Shown: positions 52,426 to 64,000 of the stretch, in pieces
Layout: every line of letters starts with the position of its first letter
Numbering within the stretch: the first letter of the stretch is position 1
From: Eutreptiella sp. 'Long Island Sound 2002'
Taxonomy: Eukaryota; Euglenozoa; Euglenophyceae; Eutreptiales; Eutreptiaceae
DNA: 64,000 nucleotides
NCBI GenBank assembly: GCA_964036045.1
Contig: OZ038378.1
Span: 143,072,933 to 143,136,932 of the forward strand
Direction of reading: 5' to 3'
The notes under the pieces: generated by a model
The model's database searches: none
Told to the model about the DNA's origin: nothing
What the model saw: only the letters and a program-made list of their open reading frames with translations
Position numbers and translations under genes: made by a program

Positions 52426-55147
52426 TTCCCCTCGACAATTGCACCACAACCGCACAACCACACAAACGCCGGAGAAGAGACACCATACCATGAAGGTAAG
52501 GTGTAAGGGAGCACAAGCCGCTGAAGGAGCAATGGGGAAGACAACCACCGGAGCTATGGCGCCCCTGTCATGGGACACAACCACATACGCCAACCTCCTG
52601 CCTCGGCAGGCTATGACGGGCGCAAGTGAACGCTGCAGGGGGTACACAGTGCGGAGGCGCCTTCGGCGCATCGTCCTGTCCTGGCAATCCTCACAATCAA
52701 CACTCATACGCCAAAACACCCAAATGTCCTGGACTCGGCAGGGGTGGCCTTGGGGAAGGCGCTAATCACATCGCCGAGTACTCCTTAGCCTTATGCCCCC
52801 TCTCTGTGGGGACGGCGGGTAGGCAACAAGGTGCGGTAATGTGTTCTCTCAAACAATGAGTCTGAAAAGCCGGACGATCCATGCACACTGTCGAACAGTT
52901 GTCAATGGCACCGGAAAAAAAACAATCGCACCACAACCGTGTCACGTTACATTCGTGACCACAAACACCGGGGTCAGAAAAAACCAGGAAAACGACGGTC
53001 AAATAGGCCCCCGTGCATGGACAATGCAGTACTTGCACAAGGGGGGGGGGGGTACGTGTTTGGGAAGCTCCTTATCCCATATGAAACTGAATCAAGAAGG
53101 GAACTATGATTGAAAACATGTTGATATGAGGTCTATTGGTCTCTCTTCAGTATCCAATGCCTAATCACAAAGAAAGACATTGTGAGGAGGGGTACAACGA
53201 CGCAGGTCTCACCAACTCCTGCCAAGCACACACATGGTGACGATGTGTGGACACCATCCTCCCCCTCGCCGTGGGATGCGAATGTTGTATGCTACAGAAC
53301 ACGAAGCTCTTCCGTGACATTGCCATAGGAGGAACCCTGAATTTATCAACGTCGAGAGCCGCATTCAGCTAGCACGACGGTAGTTAACCCACAAAACTTC
53401 TGACATGTCGCTAGAATGCCTCATTCTTGAACTCCGGCCCCCCTCCCCCGGTGGACTCCGTAGCCCACCCAACTGGGACCTATGCGTTCTTTAGCGAGTG
53501 ACCAGAAAGTACCCGTGTCACACGACCCCCAAGTCCCCCCCTCCCCCACCCGCAATCACCTGAAACCCCAAGACACACCACTTTGACGACTGCCCATTGG
53601 ATGGCACGGGAGGCATGATTCAAACGGCGAGAGTGAACACCAAAAGACCCGCATGTGCACAGCGAGGCCAAGACAGGCACGTGGTGTTGTTGGACGACAA
53701 TGACCAGGCGCGGAGCAAAATTTGGCCCACTCAACGGGGGGGGCGGGGGGGGGGGGGGCATGAAGCAACGGACTAGCTACCGAACGCACTCTTTGAACTT
53801 CCGGAGTCAGCCAAAAAAAAAAAGCAACGGATACCTAGCGACCGAAAGGCCCCCGTGACACAGGCCAAACGGTCATCGCTCTTTCATTGTGTAAGAGTGT
53901 TGATGTCCAATTCGTTTGCATGTATTGACACAACACCAGTTTGTTCACTTCAGGCTGGTTGAGCTCAACGATAGGGTAAGCCCAAGCAAGGACCAACCCC
54001 CAAACCCCCACAACGGGTGGGTGGGTCTAAGGGGGGGGCGGGGTTGGAGCCCCACCCCCCACCACCCGCCCCAGTGACGCTGAGTTGTTAAACAGATTTC
54101 TAGTTGCTACCCCCGGATAAGGGCGTGTTTGTGTGCCACACGCCAAAACGAGGCCCCACCATTGGCAATGTGATATGTGCCCCGTCAGGGCAGGTGGCAC
54201 ACCGCATTGACAAGCCAAACCAGCCGCAGAGACACCAATTGACCATCCACAACCTTTTCTGGTCGTCACCCTCAAATTATGGTCAGAAATGATGGAATTG
54301 TGAGGTGCCCGTGCGTGGACTAGGGCATGGGAGGACAAGAGGTACCACGCCAGGCACCGGGAGGTGGGGCGTGGGACTCCGCAACGAGGGTCACAATTCG
54401 TGTAGAAGAAAGAATTTTGCCTGGGCCTTGGTCTAGATCGATGCACAATGGCCGCAATCGGAGGTTTCGTCGACTGCCCGACTGCCCCCCTTCCCCCACT
54501 TCTAAAAACCGAATTCCTGTGGGGCCATCTTGGGGTGGGGTGGCCATGAAGGTAAGACATGAATGGGGCTCTTGGGGCCGGGGGGGCGTGCGCATGGGAG
54601 GCAGCGGCAATAAAGGGGATGGCTTGGCCAGCCAACCCCGTCGCTACCGGGTGCCAGGGCAACCCCTGCTCAACCGGCATCAGGTGGGGGGTGTCTCCCG
54701 CAGCCCAGATGGGCTGTTTGCGCAACAGGAGCGGGAGCCCATCAGGGGCAGACCAACTGTGAGGGGGAAAAGGACATATGGTGGACGGCCCGGACAGCGC
54801 GTGGAAGAACAGGGCACCTGGGCCGCACAGAAACACAGCAAGGCAGGCTATGGACGGCCTGTGGACAGAGGCGCATGGACAGCAAAAACAATCAAACGAC
54901 CCGGCAACAACCAGCACATCCTCAATACGCCAATTATTGGGCGCCGCTGACACGCAAACGGCACACCATGCCACATTCAGCACAGCCCCGGCACACCAAC
55001 TACTGGGCTCCGCGAACGCGGAAACGACACATGTCCCACCGGTGCCCAGCATAGAACATTGGAAGAGAGACCAATATTGTCCCGTTACCGGTGGCAATTT
55101 TAGGAAATCTGTACCGACGTGCATGCGATATGCTTCGGTCCGTTGCT
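52426..55147. other. No gene recognised
   Basis: Scattered related stretches of about 100 bp (ggtcagaaaa, cccgtgcatgga, tgcacaaggggg) near 50750, 51720, 52970 and 54280 point to an old dispersed repeat. A long minus-strand frame (54027-55361) lacks recognisable domains and runs into the 138-bp repeat. 54930-55060 holds an imperfect tandem of about 70 bp. Confidence 0.5.
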
Positions 55148-55285
55148 TGGAAGTTTTTGAAATCCCTCGGAAAGATGCTCGGAAGTTTTGGCAGCCAAAT
55201 CGGGTCCCAAAACGCAACCGATATCGGTAGGAATGTTCCATGGGCTTCCCAGCCGACCGTGCCGGGGGAGCTCGGAAGAAATTTT
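55148..55285 (+). repeat. 138-bp direct repeat, left copy
   Basis: Identical to 59185-59322 except at three positions. It opens tggaagtttttgaaatccct and ends ctcggaagaaatttt. It bounds a unit of 4.2 kb. Confidence 0.9.
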
Positions 55286-55329
55286 TCAGCCCGAACCCGG
55301 TGGAATTTTGGTTGGATGCTTGGTGCCTA

Positions 55330-55570
55330 CCTTGCCTGCAAGATGCCATGGAGAACAGCACGTTGAAGCTAATGTTTGTCTACCCTTTGTCTGCTTTGCC
55401 TACAAAACTGCATGGAGAACACTGTGCTCAAGCTTATGATTGCTTCTCCTTTGTGCTCCTTTGTGAATTTGGACTTTTGCTTTTGACATGTGCAACGCCA
55501 GTTTGATCCTTGGTGGCTGCTTTGCCTACAAACTTGCATCGAGAACACTGTACTCAAGCTTATGAATGTT
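55330..55570 (+). repeat. Short irregular tandem repeat
   Basis: Three versions of ctttgcctacaaaactgcat, then ggagaacactgtgctcaag and cttatgattg, occur at about 55330, 55397 and 55521. Confidence 0.7.
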
Positions 55571-57038
55571 TGCCCTTTGTGCCTTGTGATGCTTTGTGCC
55601 TGCTTTTGTGGTTTTCTTTTTGCATGTGTGTCGCTTTCTCACCTAGGCCCCTTTGAGTAGACTCACTAATGTATTCCCTTTTTGTGCTCAGAACACTTTT
55701 TGTCACCTGCAACAGACATGTCTGGTAGTCAAGGCAGTGCCGCTAGTGCCTCGTCTTCGTCCGCTCAGCCCCCCCAGCCCGTTCAGCAGCTCCCGGAACC
55801 AGATTTGGAGCTTGAGGGCGAGCTCATTGACGCGGACACAGCCAATACCGAAGTTCCCGAACCGGGTGATACACAATCGCGCCTCCAACACGCCCTAGCA
55901 GCACTGTGCCTGCGGCATAACCCGTCAGAGACCATTGAACCCAGAATGCTAAGGGTTTTTTTGGACAGGGTCGTCCCTGATGCATACCGCATCCAGCCCA
56001 AGGATACCTTGCTGGCTATGCTTATGCATAAGCATTTTTCAATCCCTGTCTTGACGACACGGGAGGCTGTGGGCAAGACAAGCCCCAGCAAACATGAGAC
56101 CTCGTACGGTGTACAATACAGAAACCTCTGCATTGTTGGTCCGGATCCGAAATACAACACGGACCGGACCTTTGCAGAGGAATCTGAAGAGAGGCTGCGT
56201 GTACATTACATGTACTTGAAATCACCAGCCCCGGGGCCGTCCAAATATTAACACAAAAATCAGTATAATTGATTTCCAGGGACACTGGTTCCCAATGTCT
56301 GGCAATGTGCCTAGGTGCACAAACATGTTGACCTGGCAAGAGCTTCCCAAGGTCAGTGATTGCCAGTGGCTACCCAAACGTGCAGAGGCCTTACAAGCCC
56401 TGCCTTCTTGTAAATTTAAGCAACGTATGAAGTATGCTGGTGCAGTGTACAACACCACCCTGCAGATAAGGCTCGGGGCGATCACTGCCGATCACCACCA
56501 TTTGTGGTCTGAGTGCCGGCAAAAGGGCTGTGTGGCGTGTCCCTGGGTGAATAAGGATGGGGCGGGAGAACTCTTTTTGCACAAAGGGGGATGTCTCAAT
56601 GGTGTGCGTGGGTCCCATAAGTTTCAGGGGGTTTCTAACCTGGAAGAGGTATATATTGTGCAACCTGTATTGCACAACACCAAAGGAGCAGCCTCCAGGA
56701 TCCTGGGTGTCATAGGTCGAACACTACCAGCGCCCTACAACCATGAGCTACTCCAGGTCATAGCACATGTGGCAAGGAGGTATGATCCTGGATCTTTGCC
56801 ACCTGATAGCAGGCAGCACATGCGTCACGTACGAGGTAGATTCCAGGCAGGCATTAGCCTCACAGGTCGCGAGGCCCGCACAGTCATGGGCAGACTAGCA
56901 GGGGGTATGGTGCTCCCCCTGCCTTTCCATTCCTTGGTGGTGGCATTTTGCCACATGGTGCATCTATGCTATGGTTGTAATAACCTGGCAACTGTCACAT
57001 GGCAAGCTATGGGGATGTTGTACACATATATTGTGCAC

Positions 57039-57896
57039 CCTTCCTGGAACAGGCTAGGCGTCTCGTGCTACACGCCCAAATGCAGGCCGCACGACTCTGC
57101 CTGGAAGAGGTGGCGCAGGCACTCGCCCGGCAAGCCGTCACACAGAAGTCCCTCTTCTTGGCACACCACCACGAGCACTTGTGCCGGCAAGCGTACTTCC
57201 TCTACAAGGAACATACGACGCGGTGGTATGTAGAAGCGCAACAGGCGGTCTACCACTTGTCCTGGATGGCGGATTCTCGCCGACTACGCTTCCGCCAGTG
57301 GCGAACAGCTGTCCTCCCCGAGGCGCGGTCCACGGTGTCGCGCAAGCTCGCCGTGGCATCCTCGTGTTGGGAGCAGGCACATGTTTCGCTGTCCACCGGC
57401 ATCCAAGCGGAAGAAGCATCCGAATGGCGGCATATGTCCCAAGTGCACGCGGTGACCCTTACGGCCTTACGGCGGACGACTTTGTCGGACCCCCGACGGG
57501 ACATCCGGGGGGCCACCGCACAGCGCATGAAGCGCTTGCGGGACGAGATCCCACCCGAGACACACAAGAAACGGAGGACAGAGGCGCCGGAGGTTCCTAG
57601 TGATCTCCAGGATATGGAAATCCCGCTGGAGGACATGGGCGATGTCATAGTCTTGACTGGATTGTAACACCCTGAGAGGTCCGGGAGGACGCGCATACCC
57701 GTGCAAACGGGGCGACAGGGGTGGGGCAAGGCGCAGGACTCGTTCCTCCCGCCACCCCGCCGCAGCCGTCTTGGTGAGGGTAGGTCATACCAAACCCATA
57801 CCCAAAGTCGGCCCTGTCACTGACCCATGACCTGCTATGTGTACTCTCAATGGACACTTGGTGGAACTTCGGTCACGAGTTAAAAAAAAAAAAAAA
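57039..57896 (+). mobile_element. Retrocopy with poly(A) tail and target-site duplication
   Basis: The 16-mer cacatatattgtgcac occurs at 57023-57038 and 57897-57912. Directly before the second copy is a run of 15 A (57882-57896). The sequence between is more GC-rich than its surroundings and carries the 3' part of a coding region followed by an untranslated region. These are the marks of a 5'-truncated processed copy made by LINE machinery. Confidence 0.8.
57041..57667 (+). pseudogene. C-terminal coding part of the retroposed mRNA
   Basis: An open phase of about 208 codons starting FLEQARRLVLHAQMQAAR and ending in TAA (57665-57667). It is helical and rich in Ala, Arg and Gln (LCLEEVAQALARQAV). 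It has a basic patch near the end (THKKRRTEAPEV) that could be a nuclear localisation signal. I do not recognise the parent protein, and the parent gene is not in this window. The 5' end is missing. Confidence 0.55.
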
Positions 57897-58759
57897 CACA
57901 TATATTGTGCACATCATCCCCGAGTTTGCTGAAGAAGGTTGCACTGCAACCTTATATATGCATGGGTGGTCCCACACATGGTTTAATCCACGGACACCCA
58001 TGCTGTATTCCGATGAGGCCGGCGAGCGGGATCTGAGGGTGGCCAAGAGATATGCCCCCGTCACTAGTACCAGGCAAGATGCCAGTATTAGTGAAAGTTT
58101 GAAGCATGAGCTGTATCAGAAGTTCGTGCAGAAAAAAAAGAAGATCCCCTGTGCCAAAATTTGGGCGCCCGTGCAACGAAACGTTGTTCTGGAGGCGTGC
58201 ATGGTTGCTGCCAATGCCGTGTGGCATGTGGTCTTCCAACGCCTCTTAGAGCATTTGCTGCATTTCCAGGATGGAGGTGGTTGCTCCCTATATATGCACC
58301 CAGACACCTGTTCGGTGAAATGCGCCTTTCCAGGTGCAAATCCCGAGAGTGATGTGGTATGTGTGTGTGGGACCTGTGGCTCAAAGCGTGGTGTCCGTCA
58401 ATGGGTACCACTGGACAGGGAAGCTGTCTGCAAGTGGCCCAAACTGGGTTTGAAGAGCCGTGCCACATTTAAGTCCTGTGCTGCACGCCGTAAGGCGCTG
58501 AAGGACAAGGGAAAGGGTAAGGGACGTGTGGGGCCCATCCCTCAAAGCCGAGTTTCTAACCCTGCGACAGTTGATATTGTACCCCCTTCGGAGGGCGAGG
58601 ACAGTGCTGCTTCATTTCAAGGTCCTACGGGTTTGAACGAGCAGCAGTGTGTTCAACCCATGAGACGTACGAAGTTGGCGCGTGTACCCATTGTTGATAG
58701 CGACATTGAGCAGCAACTTGTGTGCCCTCGTGGCAGTGGCAGTAGCAGCAGTAACAGTA

Positions 58760-58797
<38 letters not shown>

Positions 58798-59184
58798 GAT
58801 AGTGGGAGCAGTAGCAGTCCCGAGGATAATGATTCGGATGATGATGCTGTGCACCTATCTGGTGCCTCCACAGTAAGTGCCTCAGATTCTTCCTCATCAT
58901 CCAGTGACAACCCTGAACCCCAACCTCAACCCAAGAAGTATCGCCGTGTGGTGGTGGATGTGGATGCCATGTCAAGCGATGGCTGTCCTGTGCAGATGCT
59001 CAGCGAAGGAGAGTACAGCATTCACAGTTCAAGCTGAAATGAACAGGCAAGGCACTGAGCATTCACATTTCAAGCGTAAGTGAACGGTCATGCTTGTCTT
59101 TTTGTGTGTTTCTTTGCTGAGGTGTGGGATTTGGGAACCAAGAACGGTGTAGGTCATTGTACAAAAAACCGATGGAAAAACGCC

Positions 59185-59322
59185 TGGAAGTTTTTGAAAT
59201 CCCTCGGAAAGATGCTCGGAAGTTTTGGCAGCGAGATCGGGTCCCAAAACGCAACCGATATCGGTAGGAATGTTCCATGGGCTTCCCAGCCGACTGTGCC
59301 GGGGGAGCTCGGAAGAAATTTT
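59185..59322 (+). repeat. 138-bp direct repeat, right copy
   Basis: See 55148-55285. The flanking sequences differ, so no target-site duplication is visible. Confidence 0.9.
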
Positions 59323-59369
59323 GGCTGGGACTTCCGAGATCAACCCTGCAATATGAGTCCCATTTGCTG

Positions 59370-59420
59370 AGCATGAATGCTGAGCATCCCCAAATATCCT
59401 GAGCAATATGCTCAGCATTT
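59370..59420. repeat. 12-bp inverted repeat
   Basis: AATGCTGAGCAT and ATGCTCAGCATT are perfect complements, separated by about 20 bases, with an extra tgctgagcat just upstream. It could form a hairpin downstream of the 788-aa gene. Confidence 0.75.
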
Positions 59421-61674
59421 TCCTACCATTTTTTACCTTCTATGCTGTGCGTCCCAGCACCATGTGACACCAGCAAGAGCACCGGCCGCAGCGGCCGACA
59501 GAAAGCAGCGACCCGACGCGACATGCGAAGGGAAGAACGGGTGACCGTCTAGGGCCCCGTAAAGGAGCAACAACCAGACGGAATGTCACACAGGGGGCAA
59601 ATTGGCATGTATATCTGGTGTTGATTACATTGTCTTTTTTACGGAGGTTGTCTTGGGTAGGGGATGGGGGGCAAATCCAAAAATTCACCAGGGGATAGAA
59701 AGAAGGAGGCGAGAAGGGAAACCGCCGACTAAAAATTTAATGCATTGGGATATGATATGCAAAAAGGCCCAAAAAGACGAATGACCAAATAGTTACCTAG
59801 TCCCAGCATGCACATCACATCCACACTGTTCAATTGCCATTTCGGCGTGGCAGATCAATTGCACTACTGTATGAAGGAATGACACATGTTATGCGAGTAT
59901 GCCGCACGGACCTTTGGTCCGCTCAGTTACTGAGTGTGCCTTTGCTGCACATAAATGGACCTTCAGCTTTCCGGGGTTCTCCCGAGTAGACACCTTGAGC
60001 ATCATGAACTCCAAAAAAAAAAAGCAAACACCCCCAAAAGACGGATGTGTATCCTTTCCCATATCACAAGCCTGCTAGTTCAGTGGGCGGCATGCTTGCC
60101 CCTGGCATCACCAGTCCCTCCTGTCCACCCATCCTGCAGACCTTGGGGGGGGGGGGGGCTGCGATCAAGGAGGATCCGATCAAATTTTCTCTGGCGCCTT
60201 CGCCGCCAATTAGCGCAGACCAAAAACTTTCTCTAAAATTGCAGCACCATCGGAAGGCGGGGGGGGGGGGGTGGACTGCAACTGGGCGGACTGTCACACA
60301 GGGCGGGGGGGGGGGGGGGGGGCTGGACCCCCCCCTTCAGACCCACCCACCCACCCACCAGCCCACCCCACATTAGTGGAATTCCGGTCGCAGCCCATGC
60401 GTCCTTGCCCCAGTTCCCGCCTGCCATTTGTGCCAGCGGCAGAGGGAAGGGATTGCAGGGATGGGCCCCGGGAGCGCCCCCAAAGAATGATGGCAGTGCC
60501 CCGCTGCGTTGCGGGGGGGCTTTGCGTTTTTTGGGGGTCGCCGTGCCACAGTGCGGCAGGTGTCGCCACTCCATATCAGGCCATGGCCATTGCCTCTGAT
60601 CATGCTACGCCCCCCCCCCCCTTTCCAGGTCCAACAAATGCCTCCTCCCGTGAACACTTCCGTACGGACCGTGTTGCATTGGGACCTGAATTGATGAGGG
60701 ACCGGGTCTCAGAGCTGAGGGTTCGGGCGAAAGGATTCGGGGGAAGTGAGGGGCGGCGGTGCTGCGTCGTGCAGCAGCGGTGCGCCGCCCACCCCGAGGG
60801 CCAGTGTGACCAGGGCCCATCGGAGGCCTCCATCGCCGTGTGCCTGGGATGGGCCGGGGGGGGCTCTTGTGCGGAGGGATGCGGCACCGGAGCTGCACAA
60901 CGTTTGTCGAGTGCGTCGGACGGCGTGTCCCGCCGTTCGTTTGAGGACTGTATTGTTCCCTGGACGGGGGGGGGGGTAAGTGCCATTGCACACGATGGCG
61001 TACAGGGACTGCCGTGTGGCACACCGGCGATGGTATGCGTGGGTGTTTGTGCCTGTGACAAGGGGATGGGGGCGTGGTCGTGGGGGGCCCTGCCTCGTGT
61101 TGGCCCTGTTTTCGCAGGCAATGCTGTCATGCGGCGCACGCGCCACGCGCTGTCCCCTGCGCGGGACAAACGCCAACGGGATATCCGTGTCTGCCACGGA
61201 GCTTGAGGCGGTCACCACCGAGGCATTGAAGGCGCGCACGGAGGTGTCCTCCTCTTGTCTTGTCGGAGGCCGGGGGCATTGCCATCCGGACGGGGAGCAT
61301 CGGACGCGGTGCACGCGCAGTTCGCCCGCGGTGCGTGTACTGGGGCTCTTCCTGGGACCCGTCCCGCACGACGGCAAACGATCCCGAGAAGCCTCCAAGG
61401 CACAGCACTTACAGGAGCTTCAGTGACACAGTCATTGTGCCTCATGCAGACCAGACTCAGCCGATCCCCATTACGCCCCCCCCCCCTTGTCCATCCCCCC
61501 CTTCGGGGGGGGGGGGGGGGTTGTTGGCCCATGAACAATAAGAAATAAATAGGAAATCACCAGAAAAATTTTAGTTGGGTCTACTAGAGTTCAGGTTACT
61601 GTTGTGTGGTGTCCGCCCCCCCCGTCATCCCTGGGGGGGGGGGGGGGGGGATGGACATGGCGGGGGGGGGGGGG
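59421..61674. other. No gene recognised; homopolymer-rich
   Basis: G runs at about 60146, 60260 and 60304-60321; C runs at about 60610 and 61477. A 311-codon plus frame (60271-61206) overlaps long frames in other phases and has no domain, so I treat it as chance in GC-rich DNA. Confidence 0.5.
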
Positions 61675-61800
61675 GTGTCAGGTCCGCTACCACAGCCACT
61701 GTGGGATCATCGTAGCACTGGACAACACTGAATCTTGATTCCAAGATATTGTCTCGAGTACTGTGAAGTGAGCGGGCTACGCCAGCTCATCTTGGTCTGA
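61675..61800 (+). repeat. Dispersed 130-bp repeat with a Cys/His peptide, copy 2
   Basis: Matches 50159-50290 through to ctacgccagctcatcttggtct. It starts right after a G run. Confidence 0.6.
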
Positions 61801-62920
61801 CCCAAGTGATACGTCTACCTCAGCGCGCGGTGCGACTGGGGGGACCCGAGGACCAGTCCCTCGGGTCCTCGGTCCTACACCCAACGCGCGGGTACCCCCT
61901 CCGGCGAGAGACACGTTGGCCTGTTCAACAACGGGACATGCCCGGGGGGCTGCATGCTGCCGTATTGCCTGGGGGGCTCTGCACCCAGAGGCATCCCTTT
62001 GGGACGCTTCTGGGGGCCTGTCGTGACCGGCACCGGGCAGCCGACTTCAGTTGATGGTTCACATTCGGTTGGCCATCATCCGTGCCCACCCCCTTGTCCA
62101 AGACACAGCGTCAGTGATACGCGGTTGGGCAGGGCCATGGGGAGTGACAGTGACGAGTTTAGTACGGATGTCAGTGACAGTAGAAAGAGGCGCCGAAGGG
62201 AGGGGGGGCCGGGTAAAGAGGCCAGAACGGAGGGCGCCAGTGGCGCTCTCGGACTGCTTTGAACTATGTGTGACGGCACCTAACGGCGCCTTGCTGGACA
62301 GATGGGACAATGTGTGCCGCGGCTCCGCCGCATGATACTTGATGACTGAGGGCGTAGGTCTGTCGGTGGGGACCTATCGCTGAACTTTCCGCTGTTCTAT
62401 GGCCAAGACACAGCGTTGAAGTCCTGGTGGAATGGCCGGGTGATGCTGGAGGGTAGCGACCCTCGTCGATCTGTTGGCCAAGACACGGCAGTGGTCTGTG
62501 GCAATGCCGCCGGCGCCGTATCCGGGGCTATGCACCGAGAGCGTTTCGGGGGTGAGTCCGGAGGCCGACGCCCATCCGTCGATCTCTTGCCAAGACACGG
62601 CGTTCCCGCAGATGTCAGCGACAGTACTGAGGGGGTGGGGGGGGGGGGGGGGGGGGCGGCAGTTTGGAGAGGGCGATATGTGGAACGGCCAAACTTAGCA
62701 CAACGGAGCCGTGCCCAATCCTCTGCCGCGGTGCTGCCTGATCCGTAGCCAGTCCTCGGCGTGTCAGGCTGTAGCGCTCTTGGCATGCACCCCCCAGGGC
62801 GTTCCAAGCGATGGCCGCCCGGGGCTGTGTGATTTGACCGCGCCATTGACCTCTGTGCCTCTTGTGTCTTCATCCGTGCGGGGCCCCAGGCGTTCGGTGC
62901 CCCGAGGCATTGGTGCAGTT
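61801..62920. other. No gene recognised
   Basis: A hairpin GGACCCGAGG/CCTCGGGTCC lies at about 61841-61870. Three copies of gccaagacac followed by a short variable stretch occur at about 62400, 62470 and 62590, a loose repeat. No domain in any frame. Confidence 0.5.
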
Positions 62921-63075
62921 GGCGCACAGGCCCGGGGGGGGCGACTCCGCGGGTCCTAGGACGCCAACTACCCCTGCCCCCCCCCCCCCCCCCTCCCAAG
63001 GGGCCTCCAGCCAACAGTTAGTTGGGGGGGTAGTTGGCGTCCAGAACCGAGGGGTCGCCCCCCCCCGGGCGCACC
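62921..63075. repeat. Foldback with arms of about 50 bp
   Basis: The core arms GGACGCCAACTACCCC (62959-62974) and its perfect complement (63027-63042) extend, less perfectly, outward through the gggggggcgact/gtcgccccccc region. The loop holds a 15-base C run. A third arm copy, direct, is at about 63538. Confidence 0.75.
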
Positions 63076-64000
63076 GGGGGATGGGGAGGGGGGCTGTTGC
63101 AGCGAATGCCCGCTGCCGGAACACAACACACAGAGACCGTGGGGGTGTGAAATGAAGCGCATGCCGTCCGCTTTTCTGTTCGCCCGCAGTTGTGCTTTGT
63201 TGTGTCATTCGTGCTTCGGGTTCCCGGGCTCGAGGAGGGGGGGAATGTTTTGGGGGTAAAGCATCGGGACGGATGCCTGGAACAGTGGTTTGGATGGCGG
63301 GGGCGCCGGGCAAACGTACCCTCTGATGTAGGGCGGACGAGCGCTGGACGGGGCTCTGACACAGCCCTCAGCCCCCGCGGCGGCTACAGACACGTGCCAT
63401 ACCCCATGTTGATACAATAGACATAAGTTGAATTCACAGTGACCAGTCGTCTTCTGGTAGACTCACTGAAACTCACCGTGGCCCGCCGACCCCGACTGTG
63501 CAGTCTGCACGCGGGGGGTGCGGCTCCGCGGTTCCCAGGACGCCAACTACCCCCCCCCCCCCCAAGTCTCTGGGACGGCCGACCCCCGGAGTAGTCAAAC
63601 AGGACCAATCATCCGGGGGCTCCGTTGACACAACCAAAACACGTTCGGGCCCACAGAGGGTCAGAATGAGCGGTGGCAAGAGGCCAATAGGCGCCGCCAA
63701 AGGCAAACAATCAGATACCAAGGCCTTGTGCCGAACCCCCCCCCCCCCCCCAAAGGGAGCCTCCGGCCGACAGTCAGTTGCCAAAGGTGCCGCCCTCAAC
63801 CGACCCTCCCAGACCCCGCCCCAAAGCCACTCGGAACCCCCCCCCCCCATTGCCCCTCCCAGAACCCCCCCGCCCAAGCCCCCTCCCCCCCCCATTGCCC
63901 CTCCCAGAACCCCCCCCCCCGCCCAAGCCCCCTCCCCCCCCCCTTAACAGCCCCTTCGTCGGTTGTCCAAAGTGAGCCGGACAGGCATGGGCTTTGTGTT
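63076..64000. other. No gene recognised
   Basis: GC-rich with C runs at about 63550, 63738 and repeatedly from 63838 to 63945. The Pro-rich frames there follow from the C runs. The window ends in this sequence. Confidence 0.5.

Larger units (their letters stand above)
55718..59037 (+). pseudogene. Unrecognised 788-aa protein gene interrupted by a retrocopy
   Basis: Exon 1 runs from ATG 55718 to 56200 (161 codons, Ser/Pro-rich start). A 79-base intron, GTACAT to TTCCAG (56201-56279), joins exon 2 in phase 0. Exon 2 is open from 56280 to 57038 and stays in phase at 57913 if the insert 57039-57912 is removed, reading TYIVH then IIPEF. It ends at TGA 59035-59037. Features: CRQKGCVACPW near the middle, a CVCGTC cluster, basic KALKDKGKGKGR, then a poly-Ser and acidic C end encoded by an (AGC)n stretch (58740-58800). 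No family is recognised. As it stands the insert breaks the frame. It lies between 138-bp direct repeats and may be a transposon protein. Confidence 0.55.

Noticed and set aside
54027-55361. 444-codon minus-strand frame
   Set aside because: It crosses into the 138-bp direct repeat, has no domain, and its composition varies along its length.
60271-61206. 311-codon frame as a gene
   Set aside because: It overlaps long frames in other phases, crosses homopolymer runs, and shows no domain.

Overview
This is eukaryotic nuclear DNA, most likely from a unicellular alga or a similar protist, and a green alga is my best guess. Supporting signs are short GT-AG introns with clear splice signals, a hybrid sensor histidine kinase (absent from animals), a Pol III subunit exon, LINE-type and Penelope-like retroelements, SINE-like repeats with tRNA-type A and B boxes, and very long (TG)n tracts. 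The Penelope-like elements have an N-terminal GIY-YIG nuclease, a CxC linker and then the reverse transcriptase (RT), an order reported from green algae, some other protists and invertebrates. The species cannot be named from sequence alone.

Layout: 0.46-24.1 kb is a complex satellite. It is built from about 195-bp units joined by poly(G) runs, alternating with a 550-700 bp block that carries a TATATA box, an AATAAA hexamer and a 12-bp inverted repeat. Insertions sit in this satellite: a 676-bp TIR element with a zinc-finger fragment, a 5'-truncated Penelope-like element, a 4-kb segment with a 684-aa hybrid histidine kinase gene, a 0.63-kb insert, a 6.1-kb LINE that has lost its RT, and a 2.3-kb insert of unknown content. 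Several keep target-site duplications (TSDs).

24.1-35.4 kb holds a pair of tRNA-like repeats, a small two-exon gene of unknown function and two larger Penelope-like copies (B and C) lying in or beside (CA)n/(TG)n tracts. Copy B has an intact RT frame with its nuclease part inverted upstream. Copy C is nearly full length but broken.

35.4-40.2 kb is repeat-rich: three different tandem or interspersed arrays (one made of strong hairpins), a second SINE copy and more (TG)n. 40.2-46.5 kb is the most gene-like part. It has an RPC9-like exon with a long extension, the 3' end of another LINE (zinc-binding plus RNase H), a JAMM/MPN-like exon with acidic repeats, and a PHD gene with a transposase-associated zinc-finger domain. 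46.5-55.1 kb has few recognisable genes.

55.1-59.3 kb is a unit bounded by 138-bp direct repeats. It encodes an unrecognised protein of about 788 aa interrupted by a polyadenylated retrocopy with a TSD of about 16 bp. 59.4-64 kb is G/C-homopolymer-rich DNA with dispersed repeats and one long foldback.
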